Positions 1 to 5,145 of a stretch of 7,129 nt of DNA are shown in pieces. The stretch is from Nitrosomonas sp. Its GTDB lineage: Bacteria > Pseudomonadota > Gammaproteobacteria > Burkholderiales > Nitrosomonadaceae. The notes beneath the pieces are model-generated. The model worked only from the letters and a program-made list of their open reading frames with translations. It was not told where the DNA came from and searched no databases. The DNA lies in contig JAJFJI010000104.1 of NCBI GenBank assembly GCA_021774205.1, positions 1 through 7,129 of the forward strand. The letters are read 5' to 3'. The translations under genes were made by a program, and so were the position numbers. Position 1 is the stretch's first letter, and each line of letters starts with the position of its first letter.

Positions 1-741
1 CTCGATCAATTAGAACCATTTCTTGACGCACACCTCACCCTTGCCGAGAAGACACAGGTATTGCACATGATAGAACGCCGCGTCACTGAAAAAAAACCCG
101 CCGCCTATCTTACGAATGAAGCCTGGCTTGGGGATTATCGCTTTTATATCGATGAACGCGTGATAGTGCCCCGTTCATTTATCGCTGAACTGCTAAAAAC
201 GCAGCTTGAACCTTGGATAAACGATCCTGATGAACTTCATTCTGCATTGGATCTTTGTACCGGATCTGGATGTCTTGCAATCCTCCTGGCTCATGCTTTT
301 AATAATGCCAGAATTGATGCCGTAGATATTTCAACTGACGCGTTGGAAGTTGCGCATCGAAATGTTAAAGATTACAACCTGCAAGAAAGAATCCGTTTAG
401 TTCAATCGAACTTATTCAGCAGTTTATCTGAGCAACGCTATGACCTGATCATTAGCAATCCACCCTACGTTAACGCTGAATCAATGGCAATACTGCCCAA
501 GGAATATCGCCATGAGCCACAAATTGCACTGGCCAGTGGCGATGACGGCTTGAATGCAACCCGCGTAATATTGCATCAAGCAGCGAATCATTTAAACGAG
601 CAAGGCATCTTGATTGTCGAAATTGGCCATAACCGCAAACTTCTGGAACAAGCCTTTCCCCGGACACCGTTTACTTGGCTAGAAACCAGTGCAGGTGATG
701 AATTTGTTTTTTTGTTAAAGCATAACCAGCTGCCCGGATAA
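1..741 (+). CDS. prmB: 50S ribosomal protein L3 glutamine N5-methyltransferase (PrmB), 5'-partial
   Basis: PrmB uses S-adenosylmethionine to methylate the side-chain amide of a glutamine in ribosomal protein L3 in the cytoplasm. The frame is open from base 1, so the N-terminus lies outside the window; 246 residues are present, and roughly 50-60 are missing compared with the family's usual length of about 300. A TTG at 61 and an ATG at 67 exist, but the upstream in-frame residues (LDQLEPFLDAHLTLAEKTQ) fit the PrmB helical N-domain, so neither is the true start. Visible motifs are the family segment AAYLTNEAWLGDYRFYIDER, the SAM-binding motif DLCTGSGC (250-273), the acidic motif DAVDIS, and the catalytic NPPY (457-468), which holds the target amide. 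PAYLTN, EYRHEP and FTWLE-type segments distinguish PrmB from the release-factor enzyme PrmC. It converges on rluB with 3 bases between the stops. The family call is firm. Confidence 0.95.
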   Translation, partial: LDQLEPFLDAHLTLAEKTQVLHMIERRVTEKKPAAYLTNEAWLGDYRFYIDERVIVPRSFIAELLKTQLEPWINDPDELHSALDLCTGSGCLAILLAHAFNNARIDAVDISTDALEVAHRNVKDYNLQERIRLVQSNLFSSLSEQRYDLIISNPPYVNAESMAILPKEYRHEPQIALASGDDGLNATRVILHQAANHLNEQGILIVEIGHNRKLLEQAFPRTPFTWLETSAGDEFVFLLKHNQLPG

Positions 742-755
742 AGCTTACTGCTTTA
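739..755. terminator. Weak hairpin between convergent prmB and rluB
   Basis: TAAAGC (739-744) and GCTTTA (750-755) form a 6-bp stem around a 5-base loop. The stem can be extended by two G-C pairs past one bulged A. The prmB stop lies in the left arm and the rluB stop in the loop. No U-run follows on either strand and the core stem is AT-rich, so any termination role in this very tight convergent junction is a guess. Confidence 0.22.
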
Positions 756-1560
756 CCATATTCAGCAAGCGATTCATTTGTTTATCATCCAGTTCCGTCC
801 ATTTCCCCCGTTTAATCCATGGCGGCAGATTAATCGGGCCAAACCTTACCCGCATTAATCGGCTCACTGTCAGGCCTACCGCTTCAAACATACGGCGAAC
901 TTCCCGATTTTTACCTTCTCGCAAGATCACGCGATACCAGTGGTTGGAACCTTCACCACCTTGGTCGGACAGATAACTAAATTTAGCTAGACCATCTTTC
1001 AACTCGACGCCGCTTGTCAATGCAACCATCTGTTCTTTTGTTAACTGACCCAATACACGGACGGCATATTCACGCTCCACTTCAAAGCTTGGATGCATTA
1101 AACGGTTGGCCAATCCACCATCGGTAGTAAAAACCAACAATCCACTGGTATTAAAATCCAGGCGGCCAATCGCTATCCATTTAGATGATTTGAGATGGGG
1201 CAATTTATCGAATACTGTGGGTCGTCCTTCGGGATCGCTACGACTCACAATCTCACCTTCTGGCTTATGATAAAGAATGACCCGGGGAATACTCTCTTCA
1301 GTGCGAAAACGAATGATGCGTTTTCCAACTCGTACCACATCTCCTGGCCCAACTCGCTCACCAACCTCGGCCACTCTGCCATTAATACTCACCCGGCCAG
1401 TAGCAATTAATGTCTCCATCTCACGCCGCGAACCTAAACCCTTCTGCGCCAAAAGCTTGTGTAATTTACAGGTAATGCCCGGCACAGCATCGGGGATACC
1501 GTTAACTTTCAGTGGCGGTATTTTTTTTTGCTTCGGCCTGATCGGTCGGTTGACTCTCAT
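745..1560 (-). CDS. rluB: 23S rRNA pseudouridine synthase RluB (271 aa)
   Basis: RluB isomerises a uridine in the peptidyl-transferase region of 23S rRNA (U2605 in E. coli) to pseudouridine. An S4 RNA-binding domain spans about residues 31-75 (KLHKLLAQKGLGSRREMET). The RsuA/RluB-type catalytic domain follows, with the active-site aspartate D135 in GRLDFNTSGLLVF and the RluB-like segment TTDGGLANRLMHPS. REGKNREVRRMFEAVGL near the C-terminus is the conserved family motif. The first 30 residues are a basic, proline-rich tail ahead of the S4 domain. The ATG at 1560 is the only reasonable start. It has no good Shine-Dalgarno site, but it lies 6 bases after the ybaB stop, so translation is probably coupled to ybaB. 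Its place as the last gene of the dnaX-ybaB unit is unusual, since recR is normally found there. RluB is preferred over RsuA, RluE and RluF because of the strand of RluB-typical residues after the active site. Confidence 0.93.
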   Translation of the reverse strand: MRVNRPIRPKQKKIPPLKVNGIPDAVPGITCKLHKLLAQKGLGSRREMETLIATGRVSINGRVAEVGERVGPGDVVRVGKRIIRFRTEESIPRVILYHKPEGEIVSRSDPEGRPTVFDKLPHLKSSKWIAIGRLDFNTSGLLVFTTDGGLANRLMHPSFEVEREYAVRVLGQLTKEQMVALTSGVELKDGLAKFSYLSDQGGEGSNHWYRVILREGKNREVRRMFEAVGLTVSRLMRVRFGPINLPPWIKRGKWTELDDKQMNRLLNMVKQ

Positions 1561-1566
1561 TTGTTT

Positions 1567-1890
1567 TTAGAAGGGTAGTTTCATCCCTGGCGGCAAACCC
1601 ATTCCACCAGTCATTTCCGCCATTTTCTCTTGCGTTGTGGACTCAATACGACGCACGGCATCATTAACCGCGGCCGCAATCAGGTCTTCCAGCATTTCCT
1701 TATCGTCACCGATCAGGCTATCGTCAATGTTGATACTTTTTACATCATGACGGCAAGTCATTACCACTTTGACCATACCTGCGCCGGACTGACCTTCAAC
1801 CTCTACCGTCGCTAATTTTTCCTGCATTTGCTTCATGTTTTCCTGCATTTGTTGCGCCTGTTTCATCAGGTTGCCCAAGTTAGCTTTCAT
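1567..1890 (-). CDS. ybaB: YbaB/EbfC-family nucleoid-associated protein (107 aa)
   Basis: This is a small dimeric DNA-binding protein that coats the nucleoid. In the family the dimer forms a tweezer-like structure. The N-terminal helix is rich in Met, Gln and Lys (LMKQAQQMQENMKQMQEKL, residues 8-26). The beta-sheet core follows (VEVEGQSGAGMVKVVM), then IDDSLIGDDKEMLEDLIAAAVNDA, and the Gly/Pro/Met tail GGMGLPPGMKLPF typical of YbaB. The length matches the family (about 105-110 aa). The ATG at 1890 has a strong Shine-Dalgarno site, GGAGG at 1900-1904 on the reverse strand, 9 bases upstream. The gene lies 15 bases after the dnaX stop and 6 bases before rluB, so it sits inside one transcription unit. 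Linkage of dnaX and ybaB is very widely conserved in bacteria, although why is not settled. Confidence 0.95.
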   Translation of the reverse strand: MKANLGNLMKQAQQMQENMKQMQEKLATVEVEGQSGAGMVKVVMTCRHDVKSINIDDSLIGDDKEMLEDLIAAAVNDAVRRIESTTQEKMAEMTGGMGLPPGMKLPF

Positions 1891-1905
1891 CGCATGTATC
1901 CTCCA

Positions 1906-3510
1906 CTAGTTAATAGGTTTAATTGAAGAATCAATTATTTTTGCATCAAAATCTTCCACTAATTGTTGCACCACAGGATCTGTTTCAATTGCCGCTACAG
2001 CTGCTGATTGCCTGGCTTGTTCCTTTTGTTGTTGCAATGCCATAGGCGTCTGACCGGAGACAATGCCAACTAAAAATTTTAATTCAATCGGCTTGCCGAA
2101 ATAAATACCGACTGCCTCCCGGATCTTGTCCTGGTACTTTTTATCCAATAAGTGCTTGTGTATTTCTGGTACGTATAGTTCAATTTTATCAGTAGAGAAA
2201 ACACGTGCCTCACTATGTTGCGCCAGCATTTTCGTCATTCCCTTTAGATTCAGCTGATCAACCAACGATGACCAATCAGGACTGGATTGATTTAAAGACG
2301 ATTTCTTATCTGACGCCACTGTCTTTATTTTGACAATCTCTGGCGAATGACTTTTTGTATCGTCATCATGCAAGCGCTGGGTAATCGGGCTGCGCTTGTC
2401 ATTCCCATCACCATTATTTTCATCTTCCGGCATAAAAGTTAGCATGCGCATCAGCGTCATCGTAAAGCCAGCGTATTCATCCGGCGCAAGACTCAAGTCA
2501 TTGCGCCCATGCAATGCAATCTGATAAAACAGCTGAATATCATCCGGCGAAAAAATCTGCGCTAACGCCATGACCCGCTCACGCTCCAATGCTTCTTCAC
2601 TAATTGCCTGCGGTGCCGTTTGCGCTAACGCAATACGATGCAGCAGCGCTGCCAAATCCTGCAGTGCCGTATCAAATTCAAGACTACGCGCTTCCATATC
2701 ATCAGCAATAGACAATAACTTTACACCGTCATTTTGCGCCAAGGCATCCAGCAGATCATAGAGATAATTTTGATCAATCGCACCCAGCATTTCACGTACG
2801 ATTGTCTCATCCACTTTGCCCTGACCAAAAGCAATCGCCTGATCCAAGATACTCAAGGCATCCCGCATACTGCCCTGCGCCGCACGCGCCAACAACTGTA
2901 ATGAAACGGTATCACTGCTGATCTGCTCTTGCACCAGTATGTTTTTAAGGTGCGTCACGATTTGCGTCTGTGGAATTTGCTTCAGATTAAACTGTAAGCA
3001 GCGCGATAAAACCGTGACAGGAATTTTTTGTGGATCGGTTGTCGCAAGAATAAATTTGACATGGGCTGGCGGTTCTTCCAACGTTTTAAGCATGGCATTA
3101 AACGCTGACTTGGAAAGCATGTGTACTTCATCGATAATGTAAATCTTATAGCGGGCGCTGGTTGGGGCATATAACGCATTCTCAAGCAACTCGCGCATAT
3201 TGTCTACCTGCGTATTAGAAGCCGCATCCAACTCGATTAAATCAACAAAATGGCCGCTGTCAATACTGGTACAAGCCGAGCATGTCCCACATGGCGTACC
3301 TGTCACCCCAGTTTCACAATTAAGCGCCTTGGCGAAAATACGTGCAATCGTTGTTTTTCCAACGCCGCGTGTTCCGGTTAACAAATAGGCATGGTGTAGC
3401 CGGTTTTGCTCAAGTGCATTTGTTAGCGCCCTGACAACATGCTCCTGGCCTGTTAACTCAAGAAAATTTCTGGGACGCCACTTGCGGGCAAGAACCTGGG
3501 ATTGGGACAC
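1906..3510 (-). CDS. dnaX: DNA polymerase III subunit gamma/tau (DnaX, 534 aa)
   Basis: DnaX is the ATPase motor of the clamp loader that places the beta clamp on DNA; its tau form also ties together the replicative polymerase and helicase. AAA+ motifs are all present: Walker A GTRGVGKT (46-53), four zinc-binding cysteines C65, C74, C77 and C80, Walker B IIDEVH (125-130), sensor 1 LATTDP (155-160), the arginine-finger SRC (169-171) and sensor 2 GSMRDALS (213-220). Residues about 225-360 form the collar domain. A hydrophilic linker follows (about 361-410), then a tau-like C-terminal domain (about 411-534). The start is a GTG at 3510: MSQSQVLARKWRP matches the conserved N-terminus, but no Shine-Dalgarno site is visible. 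The E. coli slippery heptamer A AAA AAG is absent; the nearest is T AAA AAG at codons 457-458, well past the linker. Whether a short gamma form is made is therefore unclear. The gene lies just downstream of the 4.5S RNA gene and upstream of ybaB. Confidence 0.97.
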   Translation of the reverse strand: MSQSQVLARKWRPRNFLELTGQEHVVRALTNALEQNRLHHAYLLTGTRGVGKTTIARIFAKALNCETGVTGTPCGTCSACTSIDSGHFVDLIELDAASNTQVDNMRELLENALYAPTSARYKIYIIDEVHMLSKSAFNAMLKTLEEPPAHVKFILATTDPQKIPVTVLSRCLQFNLKQIPQTQIVTHLKNILVQEQISSDTVSLQLLARAAQGSMRDALSILDQAIAFGQGKVDETIVREMLGAIDQNYLYDLLDALAQNDGVKLLSIADDMEARSLEFDTALQDLAALLHRIALAQTAPQAISEEALERERVMALAQIFSPDDIQLFYQIALHGRNDLSLAPDEYAGFTMTLMRMLTFMPEDENNGDGNDKRSPITQRLHDDDTKSHSPEIVKIKTVASDKKSSLNQSSPDWSSLVDQLNLKGMTKMLAQHSEARVFSTDKIELYVPEIHKHLLDKKYQDKIREAVGIYFGKPIELKFLVGIVSGQTPMALQQQKEQARQSAAVAAIETDPVVQQLVEDFDAKIIDSSIKPIN

Positions 3511-3566
3511 GATATTTAATGAATGAATGGAAAAAGCAATCCAGTTCCACGCTGGCCAAAGCCTCG

Positions 3567-3584
3567 AAAATCCAGACCTGGATT
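3567..3584 (-). terminator. Weak terminator-like hairpin after the 4.5S RNA gene
   Basis: On the reverse strand AATCCA and TGGATT form a 6-bp stem with a 4-base loop, and the T-run TTTT overlaps the end of the stem and the bases just after it. It lies 18 bases past the mature 3' end of the 4.5S RNA and about 57 bases before the dnaX start. The stem is short and the T-run poor, so it would at best be a leaky terminator or a processing site that lets part of the transcription continue into dnaX. Confidence 0.28.
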
Positions 3585-3601
3585 ATTAAGAAAGTTAGGG
3601 T

Positions 3602-3697
3602 GGCGAGCCAAACCCCCGGCACTTGCAAAAAATAGCTGTGGCTGCTTCCTTCCGGACCTGACCAGATTCACTACCCTGCAATGCGGGGAGGCCCGCC
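3602..3697 (-). ncRNA. ffs: 4.5S signal recognition particle RNA (small bacterial type, about 96 nt)
   Basis: This RNA binds the Ffh protein to form the signal recognition particle, which brings ribosomes making membrane proteins to the FtsY receptor. The diagnostic domain IV core lies on the reverse strand at 3663-3640, with GGTCAGGTCCGGAAGGAAGC including the GGAA tetraloop and the asymmetric internal loop. Compensating arms flank it. The ends GGCGGGCC (3697-3690) and GGCTCGCC (3609-3602) pair over 8 positions with one G-U. CCCC pairs with GGGG, TTGCA with TGCAA, and TAG with CTA, giving the long hairpin of the Alu-less bacterial form. The ends are set by the terminal helix and may differ by a few bases in the mature RNA. 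It lies 91 bases upstream of dnaX on the same strand. A TTGACA at 3714-3709 sits too close to the 5' end to be its -35 box. Protein-coding frames crossing this stretch are not real genes. Confidence 0.95.
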
Positions 3698-3949
3698 ATA
3701 AAAAATTTGTCAAACAAACAACTAACTCAACTTCAATAACGCCTTATTTCGCCAGCTACTTAATCTCGCTAACCTTATAAAAGTGTCGGCAGTATACCAG
3801 CACATCCTCAATAACTCCAACGAAGCGCATAAAGACTTTTGCGCATTCGCAGCACACCTAAATAAACAAAAGTAATGCATATTGGATTTTTAGCCTCTTT
3901 ATTATCCAAGCAACCACATGCCATCAATTTTAACTTAACGGAAAATTAA
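3698..3949. other. AT-rich intergenic region between ffs and the exported-peptide gene
   Basis: Apart from the possible leftward promoter at 3791-3820 and the start of the rightward promoter near 3950, this stretch shows only AT-rich, low-complexity DNA with stops in all frames at short intervals. No tRNA, hairpin with a T-run or repeat could be supported in it. It separates two divergently read units, so it probably carries the control sites of both. Confidence 0.6.
3791..3820 (-). promoter_or_regulatory. Possible sigma-70 promoter for the ffs-dnaX-ybaB-rluB unit
   Basis: On the reverse strand TTGGAG (3820-3815) and TATACT (3796-3791) are 18 bases apart. A TG one base before the -10 box gives it an extended -10 form (TGGTATACT). 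Transcription would start near 3784, about 87 bases before the 4.5S RNA 5' end, which would then need trimming. No better-placed promoter was found: the TTGACA at 3714-3709 has no -10 box at the right distance, although AT-rich boxes nearer the RNA start (AATTTT, TTTTAT) could serve. Confidence 0.33.
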
Positions 3950-3978
3950 TGGAAAATTATTTAGTACAAGCATATACT
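3950..3978 (+). promoter_or_regulatory. Possible sigma-70 promoter of the small exported-peptide gene
   Basis: TGGAAA (3950-3955, 4 of 6 consensus bases) and TATACT (3973-3978, 5 of 6) are separated by exactly 17 bases. Transcription would begin near 3985, followed by TGGAGG at 3995-4000 and a GTG at 4009. The orderly spacing of all four elements is what makes this credible. It also means that an ATG at 3949 in the same frame would lie upstream of the transcript start. Confidence 0.42.
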
Positions 3979-4008
3979 GAAACGCAATTCGGCATGGAGG
4001 CTTTTGTC

Positions 4009-4221
4009 GTGTTTACCTGTAATTTGCGTTCGTATCCCTTATGTTTGCTTGTTAATAGCATTCCTTTGCTGCTTGCTGGATTACTAGCACCTACCGCACA
4101 CGCAAGTCTACATTGCACGCTCCAAACCGCAAATTCAGAGTGCACCGCCCTACCGGTCATCCGCAAAGCGACCCTGCACCTTACCGCTTCTTGGAATCTA
4201 GAATCCCGCGCGCTTTTTTAG
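4009..4221 (+). CDS. Putative small exported peptide, orphan (70 aa)
   Basis: I do not recognise this protein. With a GTG start at 4009 it begins MFTCNLRSYPLCLLVNSI, followed by the hydrophobic core PLLLAGLLAPTAHA. This has the make-up of a Sec signal peptide, with a basic n-region, a leucine-rich core and an AHA cleavage site before SLHC. The remaining mature part is about 38 residues with two cysteines (HC and EC) and no known motif. The start was chosen because TGGAGG at 3995-4000 stands 8 bases before the GTG. The upstream in-frame starts, ATG 3949 and ATG 3994, have weak or no Shine-Dalgarno sites and would bury the signal peptide. The stop lies 1 base from the stop of the facing slp-like gene, with no obvious terminator between them. 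The abrupt end and short mature part may mean a true small peptide, or the 5' remnant of a longer secreted protein. A chance frame is also possible. Confidence 0.42.
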   Translation: MFTCNLRSYPLCLLVNSIPLLLAGLLAPTAHASLHCTLQTANSECTALPVIRKATLHLTASWNLESRALF

Positions 4222-4222
4222 C

Positions 4223-4708
4223 CTACCAGAATAACTGTCTATAATAGCAAGACCTACAATAACCAAAATAATCACCTCGGAAATTTATAGGCCATAGATG
4301 AATAGTGTCGGACGTTATCAACGGCATCCGAAAACGCTTATTGTCAATCGTACGTTCAATTTCATCATCAATTACACCCACAGAAATAACTTCTCTATCG
4401 GCGGCATAAAACATTGGATCAAGAAATTTAGCGCTTTTAATAACAAACCGCCCTTCACTGAGCTTATCTAATTCAGGGCGGCCATAATAGTCTAATGGAT
4501 AAAATAATACCTGCATCAAGCTAAAATTTTCATCATTCTCCACATCAACAATAACACCACCCCAACGCACAGATTTATTTTTGTAACTGTCTAAATCTGC
4601 GCCTACTTGACGATAGGAAATAGCGGTCACCTGCGCATCTTCAAAAGTAGGTGGCAGCGTGGCGCAAGCACTTAGAAATAGGTAAATAAATATTAGGTAA
4701 AGTCTCAT
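4223..4708 (-). CDS. Slp-family outer-membrane lipoprotein (161 aa)
   Basis: Slp proteins are lipid-anchored outer-membrane proteins; the E. coli member is induced by starvation, but the molecular role is unknown. The N-terminus MRLYLIFIYLFLSAC is a short lipoprotein signal with lipobox L-S-A-C and the lipidated cysteine at C15. It has alanine at +2, which favours the outer membrane. Slp-like segments follow: VRWGGVIVDVENDENFSLMQ (47-66), FYPLDYYGRPELDKLSEGRF (69-88) and AKFLDPMFY (93-101). These align by eye with RFGGKVINV, LPLDSYAKP and SGFLDPVNY of the E. coli protein. At 161 residues it is shorter than E. coli Slp (about 188), and it ends in the unusual tail GYCRSCYYRQLFW with a CxxC at 151-154. 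The ATG at 4708 is chosen because GGGAGG at 4718-4713 lies just before it. A TTG at 4720 overlaps that site and is unlikely. The promoter was not identified. The gene stands alone and converges on the small peptide gene. Confidence 0.82.
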   Translation of the reverse strand: MRLYLIFIYLFLSACATLPPTFEDAQVTAISYRQVGADLDSYKNKSVRWGGVIVDVENDENFSLMQVLFYPLDYYGRPELDKLSEGRFVIKSAKFLDPMFYAADREVISVGVIDDEIERTIDNKRFRMPLITSDTIHLWPINFRGDYFGYCRSCYYRQLFW

Positions 4709-4832
4709 GGTTCCTCCCAATAAAGCTGCAACGTCATATTGAAATGTTGCACGCCAAAGACTCAGTTATGATCGCTTGAGGAATTCTGGAATTCGAAGGG
4801 TTTACTGCACGCTATTTATGTATCTCATTTGA

Positions 4833-5027
4833 ATATCGTGCATTATCGGCGTATTTTATACCAAAAATGAAAGTTTCCGAGGTTCTCCGCAAACTAAACA
4901 ATGGATAATTGATATTTTAGAAAGTAACGCAGAGCATTCCACTATAGTCTTCTAGTATGCGGCACGAGAAATTCATCAAATGATTGCATTTATGCAAGAT
5001 TTGGCACCTTGGAACCGTGCAATGCGG
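4833..5027 (+). pseudogene. Possible remnant of an unidentified gene, interrupted by TAG at 4953
   Basis: This single plus-strand frame of 65 codons carries one internal stop at 4953-4955 and ends at TAA 5028-5030. The translation has plausible amphipathic composition on both sides of the stop, for example QWIIDILESNAEHSTIVF before it and IHQMIAFMQDLAPWNRAM after it. No start codon with a Shine-Dalgarno site is present and the upstream frame is closed by TGA. It could be debris of a transferred gene or a chance open stretch in AT-rich DNA. I do not recognise a family. Confidence 0.22.
4867..4908 (+). pseudogene. Short frame resembling the N-terminus of a HicA-type toxin
   Basis: An ATG at 4867 opens MKVSEVLRKLNNG and then stops at TAA 4906-4908. 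Family knowledge: many HicA toxins start MKVSE[VI]L.., continue with a short helix, then a glycine-tryptophan pair. Here the frame stops exactly where that tryptophan would be. The double-stranded-RNA-binding fold and the GSH motif with the catalytic histidine are not found downstream in any frame, and no hicB partner is visible. With only 13 residues the resemblance may be chance. Confidence 0.17.
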
Positions 5028-5058
5028 TAATTCGCTTATGCAGGGAATTTTTCGCATT

Positions 5059-5085
5059 TTTACAGCACTCCGAAAACTTTAAATT
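5059..5085 (+). promoter_or_regulatory. Weak promoter candidate for mgtE
   Basis: TTTACA (5059-5064, 5 of 6 -35 consensus bases) is followed after only 15 bases by TAAATT (5080-5085, 4 of 6 -10 bases). The spacer is shorter than ideal. A start near 5092 would leave a leader of about 50 bases that includes the 14-codon frame at 5101-5145. Confidence 0.22.
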
Positions 5086-5100
5086 CAGCGAGAAAAAACT

Positions 5101-5145
5101 ATGAACCAAGACGGCATAGATAAATTGCTGGGTGAGGTCATGTAA
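5101..5145 (+). CDS. Possible 14-residue leader peptide overlapping the mgtE start
   Basis: The frame encodes MNQDGIDKLLGEVM and its TAA shares one base with the mgtE start codon (TAATG at 5143-5147), an arrangement typical of translational coupling. A weak GCGAG lies 8-10 bases before its ATG. The frame is closed by a TAA at 5080-5082, so it is not the tail of a longer upstream gene. The GGGTGAGG stretch inside this frame (5130-5137) probably serves as the Shine-Dalgarno site of mgtE, so ribosomes on the short frame would open or occupy it. Leader peptides govern some magnesium transporters, such as mgtL before mgtA in Salmonella. The sequence here has no visible relation to MgtL, so a regulatory role is inference. 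Confidence 0.28.
   Translation: MNQDGIDKLLGEVM

Larger units (their letters stand above)
4709..5100. other. Gene-poor region upstream of mgtE with probable decayed coding sequence
   Basis: No intact gene is visible in this stretch of nearly 400 bases. It holds the leader of the leftward lipoprotein gene, a GGAATTC direct repeat (4780-4786 and 4788-4794), and a reading frame on the plus strand from about 4833 to 5027 that is broken by a single TAG at 4953. The codons either side read like protein (KQWIIDILESNAEHSTIVF, then AREIHQMIAFMQDLAPWNR), but I cannot name the family. Overlapping it in another frame is a short ATG frame resembling the start of HicA toxins. An inverted repeat TTGCAT-TT-ATGCAA lies at 4984-4997. 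No M-box or other riboswitch consensus was recognised in front of mgtE. Confidence 0.5.

Noticed and set aside
2135..2145. T AAA AAG in dnaX as a programmed frameshift site
   Set aside because: It lies inside the C-terminal domain rather than after domain III, and lacks the full heptamer; no downstream hairpin was apparent.
3709..3714. TTGACA as the -35 box of the 4.5S RNA gene
   Set aside because: The matching -10 position would fall inside the RNA at a GC-rich sequence with no similarity to TATAAT.
3516..3780. Short frames on both strands across the 4.5S RNA gene
   Set aside because: They lie on the structured RNA, lack ribosome sites, and their translations only mirror the conserved RNA sequence.
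3949..4008. ATG 3949 as start of the exported-peptide gene
   Set aside because: It overlaps the likely promoter, has a weak ribosome site and would place 20 extra residues before the signal peptide; GTG 4009 is better supported.
4200..4222. GCGCGC followed by a run of six T as a terminator of the exported-peptide gene
   Set aside because: GCGCGC is self-complementary but has no partner arm with a loop, so no hairpin forms in front of the T-run.
4709..4720. TTG 4720 as start of the Slp-family lipoprotein
   Set aside because: It overlaps the Shine-Dalgarno site of the ATG at 4708, which gives a normal lipoprotein signal.
4723..5144. Magnesium-sensing M-box riboswitch before mgtE
   Set aside because: None of the conserved segments of that class could be recognised.
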